In this document: positions 16,496-23,801 of the stretch, piece by piece
Layout: each line of letters starts with the position of its first letter
Numbering within the stretch: the first letter of the stretch is position 1
Source of the DNA: an uncultured Collinsella sp.
Lineage (GTDB): Bacteria > Actinomycetota > Coriobacteriia > Coriobacteriales > Coriobacteriaceae
Length of the DNA stretch: 45,890 nucleotides
Assembly (NCBI GenBank): GCA_937989875.1
Contig: CALKBO010000024.1
Coordinates: 1-45,890 of the forward strand
Reading direction: 5' to 3'
The notes under the pieces: model-generated
The model's input: only the letters and a program-made list of their open reading frames with translations
Told to the model about the DNA's origin: nothing
The model's database searches: none
Made by a program: the position numbers and the translations under genes

Positions 16496-18190
16496 CTATT
16501 TGGCCAGCTCCTGAACGATCCAGTCAATTGCACCTTCGGGATCGTTGGTAAGGTCGATATACTCCTTGCCCCTTGTGGTGAGCAGTTTAATTCCAAGGCG
16601 ATCGGTATCGGCCTTCATAGCGTCATAGTACATGCGTGCCTGGGGCGCCAGAACAATCACGTTGTACTGATCCATCGTCTCATAGTGGCTTCCGTACGCA
16701 CCGGACTGAGAAACCAGATCGATACCCTTAGCAGCGGCACCTTCGCGAAGAGCAGTTGCCAAGAGAGTCGAAGTGCCGGCACCCTGGCAAAGCACAAGCA
16801 CGCGGATCTGCTCCGCCTTGTCCTTTACCGCCTCGAGAGCTTTTGCGACATTTTCCTGTGCGGCAATAGCATCTGCATCCGAGGTTCCTGCAGTCTCCTT
16901 TGCAGACTCTTCCAAACAAAGCTGATGGTCATACGCCTTGCAGAACGGATAGTAAATCACAAAGTCGACGACCAACAGCACTGCCATCAATACGAGAGAA
17001 CGCAGATCGAGACCCGTGGTGAGGAACGCACCAATTGGGCCGGGAAGCGCCCACGGCATGGTATACATGGGGGCGTTCATTCCAATGACGTCAATGAAAA
17101 ATTTACCGATAATGGCGTTGACCATAGGAGCCACTAGGAAGGGCACGAACATATAGGGATTGAGAACAATCGGCATACCGAAGATAACGGGCTCGTTAAC
17201 TCCAAAAATCACCGGGATAATCGATGCCTTGCCCATGGCTTTAAGCTGCTTGGAGCGCATAAACATGATCAGGATAATAGGAACGATGAACGTGCAGCCA
17301 GAACCGCCCAGACCGCCGATGAAGCTTGTAAAGTCCTGCGTGAGAGCAATTGACGGGTGTCCACCTGCTTGGAAAACCTCAAGATTGGTAACGGTATTGC
17401 CGTAGAGCGCAGCATTGATCGGACTCATGACAACCGAAGCACCGTGGATACCCATAAATTGGAAAAGCGCGACCGCGCCTTCGATAAGCGCCATGCCAGG
17501 ATAGGTGTCGACCGCGGAGAACAGCGGCGAGATGAGAGCGGATACCAAATTGGCGAACGGCACAGCAAGCAGCTTGCGGCTCGCAAGATCGATAAAAGCG
17601 CACGCAAGGATCGAAAACCCAAATGCAAAGATATCGCGAAAACTCTGCGCAATAGAACCAGGGACCTCTTTGGGAAGCTTGATCGTCACATTATGGCTAA
17701 TGCACACCTTATAGATATTAACGGTCAAGAATGCGGCTACGAACGCAGCGAGAAAACCCTTGGTTCCCATATAGCCGGTTTCAAAAACAGATGTATCTGC
17801 TCCGCCAATCGAGACAACATCGTTCGTCACCGATAGCAAGAGCATGCCGCACATGGCACAAACCATGCACGAGGTGGGGTTGAGAGATTTACCCGAAGGC
17901 ATGCGACGGTTCATCGACATGGCAAGTGAGCTCGCCGTGGTGCCGGCCACCATAATGCCAAGAAGTCCCATGGTATATGCATAGATTTTATTGAAGAAAT
18001 CCAGCACCTCAGACGGAAGCGTGATGCCTACATAGGCAGGGAGCGTCGAAAGAAGAAGGAACAGGCTCGAGAACAGCACAATTGGCATATTCGAGAGAAA
18101 GCCATCCTTAATCGCCACCAGATAAATGTTCCTCGAGATTTTGTCGAAGAGGGGCTGGTGTTTTTCAAGGAATTTGACGATAGCGTCCAT
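16496..18190 (-). CDS. PTS lactose-type IIBC permease, third copy
   Basis: 564 residues from the ATG at 18190, preceded by AAAGGATG; the alternative start at 18220 has no better site. The IIC domain begins MDAIVKFLEKHQPLFDKISR. A shorter linker than in the other two copies leads to a IIB domain with phosphorylated Cys468 (VLVLCQGAGTSTL). Unlike the other copies it has no lacG beside it. It is divergent from a TIM-barrel gene and a GntR regulator. Codon use is less GC-biased than in lacE1 and lacE2, suggesting separate acquisition. The sugar is unknown; lactose should not be assumed. A IIA partner is absent locally. Confidence 0.9.
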   Translation of the reverse strand: MDAIVKFLEKHQPLFDKISRNIYLVAIKDGFLSNMPIVLFSSLFLLLSTLPAYVGITLPSEVLDFFNKIYAYTMGLLGIMVAGTTASSLAMSMNRRMPSGKSLNPTSCMVCAMCGMLLLSVTNDVVSIGGADTSVFETGYMGTKGFLAAFVAAFLTVNIYKVCISHNVTIKLPKEVPGSIAQSFRDIFAFGFSILACAFIDLASRKLLAVPFANLVSALISPLFSAVDTYPGMALIEGAVALFQFMGIHGASVVMSPINAALYGNTVTNLEVFQAGGHPSIALTQDFTSFIGGLGGSGCTFIVPIILIMFMRSKQLKAMGKASIIPVIFGVNEPVIFGMPIVLNPYMFVPFLVAPMVNAIIGKFFIDVIGMNAPMYTMPWALPGPIGAFLTTGLDLRSLVLMAVLLVVDFVIYYPFCKAYDHQLCLEESAKETAGTSDADAIAAQENVAKALEAVKDKAEQIRVLVLCQGAGTSTLLATALREGAAAKGIDLVSQSGAYGSHYETMDQYNVIVLAPQARMYYDAMKADTDRLGIKLLTTRGKEYIDLTNDPEGAIDWIVQELAK

Positions 18191-18258
18191 AACACATCCT
18201 TTCATGATTCCCGGGCACACAACGATTTATCCGGACTCAACCGTCGTCGTCCCCGTTT

Positions 18259-18282
18259 GTATCCACTTATGTAAGTGAATAC
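18259..18282. promoter_or_regulatory. inverted repeat upstream of the third IIBC gene
   Basis: GTAT-n-CACTTA and TAAGTG-n-ATAC form a near-perfect 24-bp palindrome 69 bp before the IIBC start. It may be an operator for the adjacent GntR regulator. Confidence 0.45.
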
Positions 18283-18374
18283 GTTCTTGTGCGAAATGTA
18301 ATATCATTTGCGTGATTTGTCATAACCAATTCTTTTTCCGCTTTGTCGATATGTCAAGAATTCAAATACTTATT

Positions 18375-18461
18375 CGGTGAACGGTAGTTGATTAATATAA
18401 TGTTTTCCCAGCTAAAGGCTATTTTTTCCGAGCAATACAATAAGCTTGCAACCGTTCACCG
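18375..18461. promoter_or_regulatory. divergent promoter region with two CGGTGAACGGT motifs
   Basis: CGGTGAACGGTAG at 18375-18387 is followed 8 bp later by TATAAT, a likely plus-strand -10 element. The complementary motif ACCGTTCACCG lies at 18451-18461. The two opposed copies fit the divergent IIBC and TIM-barrel promoters. The region is AT-rich and carries no gene. Confidence 0.45.
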
Positions 18462-18482
18462 ATTGGATATAACATATTGAAT

Positions 18483-18500
18483 ATATTGTTGTAACAATAT
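18483..18500. promoter_or_regulatory. inverted repeat before the TIM-barrel gene
   Basis: ATATTGTT and AACAATAT flank two bases, 46 bp before the TIM-barrel start. A possible GntR operator; the sequence differs from the repeat at 18259. Confidence 0.4.
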
Positions 18501-18546
18501 TAGAGACAATGTCACAAGCCTGTCGTTCTAGTCAAAGGAAGTAACA

Positions 18547-19467
18547 ATGCCCAAACGATTACTGAACATGTCCGCATCCGATTTTGCCGCCACGTCACCC
18601 ATGGATCTAAAACAGGCAATTCTGGCTTCCGAGGGACGTACCATCATGGCGGAAAACGTACCCTCTTCCCAATTTCTCGGCGGCGTTACTAATGCAGAAA
18701 TCGAACGTGCCGCAGGTGCCGACCTGCTTCTGTTTAACGCGCTCGATGTGTTCGATCCAGTTATTGCCGGTATTCCAGATGATCTCAATGAAAACCCGGT
18801 CACTTGGGTGAAGCGAGCATGCGGAAGGCCCATTGGCGTCAATCTGGAGCCAGTTGATAACGAGGCAGAGATGTCTGAATCCCGAACGGAAATCCCCATG
18901 GGTCGTCGCGTCTCTCCCAAGACCTTAGAAAAGGCTAACGAACTCGGATTTGATTTTATCTGCCTGACGGGCAACCCTGGAACCGGCGTCTCCAACGATG
19001 CAATCGCCCATTCGATTAAACTCTCCAAAGAGCATTTCAATGGCCTGGTCATAGCCGGAAAAATGCATGGAGCGGGCGTTGCGGAACCTGTCATGACGCT
19101 CGAAATTGCGCGCAAGTTTGTTGACCTCGGCGTCGATATCCTTCTCGTGCCAGCCCCCTACACCGTCCCTTGCTTCCAAGAAGCAGACCTGCGCGCCATC
19201 GTAGACTTTGTACGATCCCACAACGTAGGCAAGTCAATTGAAGAGAAGGTTCTCGTCATGGCGGCGAACGGGACGAGTCAAGACTCCTGCGACAGTGAGA
19301 CCATTAAGAAAATAGGCCTTGCAGCAAAAGCAGCCGGCGCTGACCTCCAACATATCGGGGACTCCATGAACGGTATTTGCCTGCCCCAGAATATCTTCAC
19401 GCTCGGACAAGCCCTTCGTGGATACAGGCATCAGATCGTCATGCTGAGCCGCTCTGTGATACGTTAA
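18547..19467 (+). CDS. TIM-barrel protein linked to a PTS (PEP phosphonomutase-like)
   Basis: 306 residues with alternating beta-alpha units: MAENV, GADLLLFNALD, PIGVNLEPVD, FDFICLTGNPGTGVSN, LVIAGKMHGAG, VDILLVPAPYTVP and a late GADLQHIGD phosphate-site-like turn. This is read as a TIM barrel. It resembles proteins usually annotated as PEP-phosphonomutase-like or DUF7916 that occur beside PTS genes; this family name is from memory and is tentative. No characterised activity can be assigned. A good ribosome site (AAAGGAAG) precedes the ATG. It is divergent from the third IIBC and 54 bp upstream of a GntR regulator. It probably acts on the sugar phosphate that this PTS delivers, taking the place lacG has in the other modules. 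Confidence 0.7.
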   Translation: MPKRLLNMSASDFAATSPMDLKQAILASEGRTIMAENVPSSQFLGGVTNAEIERAAGADLLLFNALDVFDPVIAGIPDDLNENPVTWVKRACGRPIGVNLEPVDNEAEMSESRTEIPMGRRVSPKTLEKANELGFDFICLTGNPGTGVSNDAIAHSIKLSKEHFNGLVIAGKMHGAGVAEPVMTLEIARKFVDLGVDILLVPAPYTVPCFQEADLRAIVDFVRSHNVGKSIEEKVLVMAANGTSQDSCDSETIKKIGLAAKAAGADLQHIGDSMNGICLPQNIFTLGQALRGYRHQIVMLSRSVIR

Positions 19468-19521
19468 GGTTACCTTGCCCACGTTACATCCCGACTGAGG
19501 CAACCATCAGGTATAACCAAC

Positions 19522-20259
19522 ATGCAAACTGAGGCTCTAATGCTCGATACACACGAAAAACGGCCACTCTATTTACAGCTCACCGACGCGCTGCTCAAGC
19601 AGATCGTCGATGAATATCAAGCAGACGATAAACTTCCAACAGAAATGGAACTCTGCGACGAATACGCCGTAAGCAGAACAACCGTCCGACTTGCCATGAG
19701 TGAGCTGGAGCGTCGTGGAAGTATCTATCGAATCCAAGGTAAGGGGTCGTTTGTTGCACCGAAACGCGTTAGCGAGCTCAATTCACTTTTAGACTTTGAC
19801 TTTGCAAGCCATTGCGATGGCGTTGATCCAGATGCCATTACCAAACATTTCGGCGGCCTCACATCAGGTCGTCCAATTTCCGTAATGATGCTCCAACAAT
19901 TTGGATGTCAAAGTCGCGACAAAATTCAGCGTCTTGAATTGACCTACGAACTTGAAGGCAGCTTCATAGGCGCTGATACGTTCTTCATTTCAAAGTCGCG
20001 CGTTCCGAATAACCAGTTAGATTTTCAGGCATTTAGCAGAATCATGGACGACTTGTCCAAGTCTATCCAATCTGTTAGGGAAAGCTATAGAGCACGTCAG
20101 CTTAGCGATTCCGAAGCCAGTAATTATGGTGTTGCAAAACTTCCGGTCATCGAACTGACTCATTATGCTTACGACTCCGGAGGCAAACTAATCTCAATTG
20201 TCTGCCGCACCGTCTTAACTGGGCGAATCCCTTATCAAAACTTTATTTTCAAGTCCTAA
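19522..20259 (+). CDS. GntR-family (HutC/UTRA) regulator of the third PTS module
   Basis: 245 residues. The N-terminal winged helix (about 12-80) has the family core LPTEMELCDEYAVSRTTVRLAMSEL, split by convention as wing and recognition helix. It is followed by the Gly-Lys-Gly-Ser-Phe-Val wing and a C-terminal UTRA ligand domain (about 100-240). Such proteins sense phosphosugars. It lies just downstream of the TIM-barrel gene on the same strand, so it likely controls that gene and the divergent IIBC. An in-frame ATG at 19540 with GAGG upstream is an alternative start. Base composition is lower in GC than in the lac genes. Confidence 0.88.
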   Translation: MQTEALMLDTHEKRPLYLQLTDALLKQIVDEYQADDKLPTEMELCDEYAVSRTTVRLAMSELERRGSIYRIQGKGSFVAPKRVSELNSLLDFDFASHCDGVDPDAITKHFGGLTSGRPISVMMLQQFGCQSRDKIQRLELTYELEGSFIGADTFFISKSRVPNNQLDFQAFSRIMDDLSKSIQSVRESYRARQLSDSEASNYGVAKLPVIELTHYAYDSGGKLISIVCRTVLTGRIPYQNFIFKS

Positions 20260-20274
20260 TGTTCTTTTTCTTTT

Positions 20275-20412
20275 GTCTCGATCTGTAACACGTAGCCGAG
20301 TTTTTAAGTCCTAACCGTTACAGATCGAGACAAACAAGGTAGGCCCCGCCGAATTGTCTCAATCTGTAACATCTGGTTGGTGGTTTCACCCCTACCTGTT
20401 ACAGGTTGAGAC
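20275..20412 (+). repeat. two 57-bp palindromes, 81 bp apart
   Basis: Units at 20275-20331 and 20356-20412 belong to the family at 9436 and 14326. The first is nearly perfect (TCTCGATCTGTAACA with TTACAGATCGAGA). They lie between the convergent 3' ends of the GntR gene and the intact DeoR gene. Confidence 0.85.
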
Positions 20413-20531
20413 GATTTGATAGTGGAGTCCTTATTTGCGCGTCATATCGCGTAGCGCTGACGCGCTGGTTTCCACAATGACAGGAGGTAAAAGTCCTCCC
20501 GCATCACCCGTTGGCAATCCCGTAGCGATAA

Positions 20532-21296
20532 CTAGCAAATAACCTGCGTGTGTTCCTCGATGGCGGCACGATCCTCGGCGGCGATGCCCAGCTCGCACAC
20601 CACGGCGTCCAAATTGTCCAGGCGGCAGAAGGTGTAGAAGTCGCGCTTGCCGATCTTGCTGGAGTCGGCGATCAGATAGCGCGAGTCGGCCTTGCTAAAG
20701 GCGAGCTGCTGGATACGGCCCTCGTCCATGTTGGACGTAGATACGTCACCGTCCAAGATGCCGTTGGCACCGATAAACGCCGCGTCGATGCCCAGCGCAC
20801 GCAGGGTATCCTCGGCCGTTGGCCCCACAAAAGCGGCAGTGCGGCGACGGTACATACCGCCCACGAGGCACAGGTCGCAGTCCTCGCGCGCCTCGAGCAG
20901 GTTAAACACCGAAAGCGAATTGGTCACAATGCGCAGACGAAACGCCGGCAACATCGAGGCCATCTGCTCAACCGTGGTGCCTGTCCCCAAAAAGATGGTC
21001 GAGCCTTCCTCGATAAGCTCCACAGAACGGCGCGCAATCTGCAACTTTTCCTCGGCATGCTTCGTGCGCTTTTCGCTGTGCGAATACTCATGGCGCAGCA
21101 TAGCGTGTGGACGGCCCTGCGCACTGCGGGCTCCGCCGTGCACGCGCTCGATCTCGCCCAGGCTCGCAAGCTCCTCAAGGTCACGGCGGATCGTCATATC
21201 CGAGACACCTAACGCATCCGAAATCTCCTTGACCGAGACCGTGCCCTGCTCTTCGAGCAGCTGCCGAACCTTATCCTGTCGCTCCGCTTTAATCAC
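20532..21296 (-). CDS. lacR: DeoR-family regulator, probable lactose repressor LacR
   Basis: 254 residues from GTG 21296, which follows GAGG at 7 bp and gives the typical DeoR start IKAERQDKVRQLL. GTG 21323 is an alternative. A DeoR helix-turn-helix (VSVKEISDALGVSDMTIRRDLEEL) is followed by the phosphosugar-sensing domain with GTGTTVEQMA and SSKIGKRDF. A TTCAAAC...GAACAAA site lies 33 bp upstream and resembles the sites before lacA and lacF, so it most likely represses those genes and itself in response to tagatose-6-phosphate. A truncated second copy lies at 15938-16333. The name LacR rests on context and the shared operator. Confidence 0.8.
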   Translation of the reverse strand: MIKAERQDKVRQLLEEQGTVSVKEISDALGVSDMTIRRDLEELASLGEIERVHGGARSAQGRPHAMLRHEYSHSEKRTKHAEEKLQIARRSVELIEEGSTIFLGTGTTVEQMASMLPAFRLRIVTNSLSVFNLLEAREDCDLCLVGGMYRRRTAAFVGPTAEDTLRALGIDAAFIGANGILDGDVSTSNMDEGRIQQLAFSKADSRYLIADSSKIGKRDFYTFCRLDNLDAVVCELGIAAEDRAAIEEHTQVIC

Positions 21297-21328
21297 GATG
21301 AGTCCTCGCTGTTCCACGCTCACGTCAA

Positions 21329-21348
21329 TTCAAACAGTAACGAACAAA
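21329..21348. promoter_or_regulatory. candidate LacR autoregulatory operator
   Basis: TTCAAACAGTAACGAACAAA lies just upstream of the DeoR-family gene. It shares TTCAAAC...GAACA with 4541-4559 (lacF), and a looser form with 2437-2456 and 2493-2512 (lacA). Confidence 0.6.
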
Positions 21349-21500
21349 TTGTATCAGACCCGTGCGTGTCAAAAATGAACGCCCGTACAGCTCAATCATC
21401 ACTTTTTTGAGAAAAATACCCCCTGCTTTAGTGGGGTGTAGTGATAATCTCGCCTGTTCGCGCTACAGTTTGTCGGAAATACCTCGATGTTAGGAACCAA

Positions 21501-22553
21501 ATGATCACTTCCGAGCTTTTCGGCACCGCGCCGTGCGGTACCCCCGTTCATCGTTACACCCTCAACGGGCCCGAGATCTGCGTTCGCATTATGGACTATG
21601 GCGCCACCGTGCTTGGTGTCGACGTGCCCGACATTCCCGGCAACGTGCGCGATGTGGTGCTGGGCTTCGATAAGCTCGAGGATTACTTTGACAACCCCGC
21701 CTGCTTTGGCGCGACCATCGGCCCCGTGGCAAACCGCACCGCGGGCGCCACGATCACCATCGCCGGCACGGACTGGCATATGCCCGCCAACGAGGGCGCC
21801 AACAACCTGCACAGCGATCTTGAGCACGGCCTGCATAAACGCGTGTGGGACGTTGAGCTCGACGAGGCCCATAACGCCGTGCGCATGACCACCTCGCTTG
21901 AGGATGGCGAGCTGGGCCTGCCCGGCAACCGCACCTTTACGGCCGTGTTTACCGTGACGCGCACCGGCGTCTTTCGCATCGAGTACGGCTGCGAGAGCGA
22001 CCGCGCCACCTACGTGTCCATGACCAACCACACGTACTTTAACCTTGCCGGTCACAACGCCGGCATGGACTGTGAGCACTTCTTTGTTACCAACGCCGCC
22101 CACTACCTGCCCATCAACGAGCAGAACATCCCCACCGGCGAGATTGCTCCGGTCGAGGGCACGCCGTTTGACTTCCGCGAGCTGCGCCCTGTCGCTCCTG
22201 GCATGGAAGCCGATGACCCGCAGATTAAGCAGGCCCGTGGCTACGATCACTGCCTGTGCATCGATGGCTATCAGTACGGCCGTAATCTGCGCCGCGCGAT
22301 GCACGTCGAGGAGATGTGGACCGGTCGTGAGCTGGACTACTACACCACCGCCCCGGGCGTGCAGCTCTACACCGGCAACTGGCTGGGCGACGAACACGCC
22401 AAAGACGATGCCAACTACGGTTGGGGCGCCGGCTTTGCCCTCGAGGCCGAAATGTATCCTGACACGCCGCACCATGCGCTGTTCCCCCAGGGCATCGTGG
22501 GCCCCGGTCATCCCTACAGCAATGTGATCGAATACCACTTTATGAGGCACTAG
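21501..22553 (+). CDS. galM: aldose 1-epimerase (galactose mutarotase)
   Basis: 350 residues from the ATG at 21501 (MITSELFGTAPCG). Starting at 21441 would add 20 residues without homology. It interconverts alpha and beta anomers of galactose or glucose. The family signatures are present: the NRTAGATI and NNLHS segments, the catalytic-type histidine in SMTNHTYFNLAGH, ARGYDHCLC, and the C-terminal PGVQLYTGNWL with the conserved downstream Glu of FALEAEMYPD. It is divergent from the LacR-like gene and is followed by a strong terminator. The role is probably to supply the proper anomer during beta-galactoside use. Confidence 0.92.
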   Translation: MITSELFGTAPCGTPVHRYTLNGPEICVRIMDYGATVLGVDVPDIPGNVRDVVLGFDKLEDYFDNPACFGATIGPVANRTAGATITIAGTDWHMPANEGANNLHSDLEHGLHKRVWDVELDEAHNAVRMTTSLEDGELGLPGNRTFTAVFTVTRTGVFRIEYGCESDRATYVSMTNHTYFNLAGHNAGMDCEHFFVTNAAHYLPINEQNIPTGEIAPVEGTPFDFRELRPVAPGMEADDPQIKQARGYDHCLCIDGYQYGRNLRRAMHVEEMWTGRELDYYTTAPGVQLYTGNWLGDEHAKDDANYGWGAGFALEAEMYPDTPHHALFPQGIVGPGHPYSNVIEYHFMRH

Positions 22554-22580
22554 GCCCACAACGCGACATATCGCACAGCA

Positions 22581-22613
22581 ACGCCCGCCGGCACACCGCC
22601 GACGGGCGTTTTT
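22581..22613 (+). terminator. galM terminator
   Basis: ACGCCCG pairs with CGGGCGT, extended inside by CCGGC/GCCG-type pairing, followed by TTTTTC. It starts about 28 bp past the galM stop codon. Confidence 0.85.
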
Positions 22614-22657
22614 CATCTTTTGGGCTCTTTTTCGCTGTGACTGTATGAGTGACATAT

Positions 22658-22880
22658 CAAAACTATGCCCATTTACTACGTTTAGCCCGGGATGCTCGAC
22701 CATGCACCGGTTTTTGTTAAATGCGCGAGCCGTCTACCTGCGGTTTTGTTTTTCTCAAATTCGACATGCTCGGCGATAACCGATCAAACGTAGTAAATGG
22801 GCATAGTTTTTGACAGGCGGCATCGCGCGCGTCCCTCGCAAGGGCAAAATGATCCGTTTTCCTCCGTCCCCAAGGGATCA
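22658..22880. repeat. 223-bp intergenic inverted-repeat element, copy b
   Basis: Perfect 25-bp arms (22659-22683 and 22786-22810) start AAAACTATGCCCATTTACTA. The internal TCTACCTGCGGTTTTG begins at 22733. The tail ends CCCCAAGGGATCA at 22880. Copy a (3769-3990) has the same order and spacing. Four arm positions differ between copies and each difference is matched in the opposite arm. The last three bases form the stop codon of the IIB paralogue at 22878. Confidence 0.75.
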
Positions 22881-23360
22881 GTTGAACAGATTGTCGATGG
22901 GATCGGGGGCGGAACTGGGGAGATAGCGGATTTCTAGCTCTATGCCGAGTTCTTGCAGCTCTTTGAAGGCGGCGATGTCCATATCGTCTACGGCAACGGC
23001 AGGCGTTGCAGAGCGTTTGCCCTCCCCTGTCTGCATATGGCCAATGCTGATCTTGGTTATTGGCACACCACCCTTAACCAGCGCGAGCGCATCTGCGGGT
23101 GAGGCCACCATGACCAGAATCCATTGACGCGGCGTTGCGGCATGAATGATATCGATGGTCCTTTGCACCGAGAAAAACCGTGTCCAAACGCCTTCTGGCG
23201 CCGCCACCCTCATGGGTGCCCATTGGCGCGAATCCGCCGCGATCTCATCGTTGACGATTAGGACAAGGTTGGAACCAGTCGCCTCGTTCCACAGCTCAAT
23301 GTCTTGCCCGCAAATAAACCGGTCGTCGATGCGTGTGAGAAGAATCTTGGGTTGAGCCAT
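22878..23360 (-). CDS. mannose-family PTS IIB paralogue lacking the phosphorylation histidine
   Basis: 160 residues from the ATG at 23360, preceded by GGGGTGG. It aligns end to end with the IIB at 32616-33098, including LVKGGVPI and AAFKELQELGIELEIR. The normal phosphorylated histidine of RLVHGQ is Cys17 here (RFICGQ, codon TGC), so it cannot carry out the usual His-phosphate transfer. It has no IIA, IIC or IID neighbours. The rest of the fold is intact and there is no frameshift, which argues against a decaying gene. It may be a regulatory decoy or sensor for the mannose-type PTS. The stop codon coincides with the end of an intergenic repeat. Confidence 0.85.
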   Translation of the reverse strand: MAQPKILLTRIDDRFICGQDIELWNEATGSNLVLIVNDEIAADSRQWAPMRVAAPEGVWTRFFSVQRTIDIIHAATPRQWILVMVASPADALALVKGGVPITKISIGHMQTGEGKRSATPAVAVDDMDIAAFKELQELGIELEIRYLPSSAPDPIDNLFN

Positions 23361-23449
23361 CGCCACCCCATTCTGTTTGAGACCCGTAAGAGCAAGACAT
23401 CGCGTCTCCAATATTAGTGCATTTAAAGTGAGAAAAGCCGTCAGAACAC

Positions 23450-23478
23450 TTGCGCGGATGTGCGATGTCCCGTATCAT
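23450..23478 (+). promoter_or_regulatory. tRNA-Thr promoter
   Basis: TTGCGC (23450-23455) and TATCAT (23473-23478) are separated by 17 bp, about 40 bp upstream of the tRNA. Confidence 0.6.
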
Positions 23479-23517
23479 AGACAGCCGTTGACGCCTCAGT
23501 TGCGTCATCATATGGCC

Positions 23518-23593
23518 GCCAGCGTAGCTCAGTTGGTAGAGCACCGCTCTCGTAAAGCGGGGGTCACCGGTTCGAGCCCGGTCGCTGGCTCCA
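23518..23593 (+). tRNA. tRNA-Thr (anticodon CGT)
   Basis: A full cloverleaf can be folded. Acceptor GCCAGCG pairs with CGCTGGC. The D-arm is GCTCAGTTGGTAGAGC. The anticodon stem CCGCT/AGCGG has loop CTCGTAA, with anticodon CGT at 23551-23553. The T-arm is ACCGG-TTCGAGC-CCGGT. The discriminator is T, and CCA is encoded. It reads ACG threonine codons. Confidence 0.97.
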
Positions 23594-23604
23594 TTGCACA
23601 AGAT

Positions 23605-23628
23605 AGCCGCCTTTGGGCGGCTTTTTTG
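23605..23628 (+). terminator. tRNA-Thr terminator
   Basis: AGCCGCC and GGCGGCT form a 7-bp stem followed by TTTTTG, about 12 bp after the tRNA. Confidence 0.85.
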
Positions 23629-23801
23629 TTGCTGATTTCGGGCGCGCTTCCGCCAATCCAAGCACAACGCCGCCGGAAACTCTCCTACTCAACAAAAGCC
23701 CCGCCAACCGCAATCCCCAAAGGAACCGCGATCAGCGGGGCCCAAGCGCGTTCCTCCAAGGGATAACGCTCGCAAAACGAACAGCTCAGCCGAGCGGCTC
23801 G

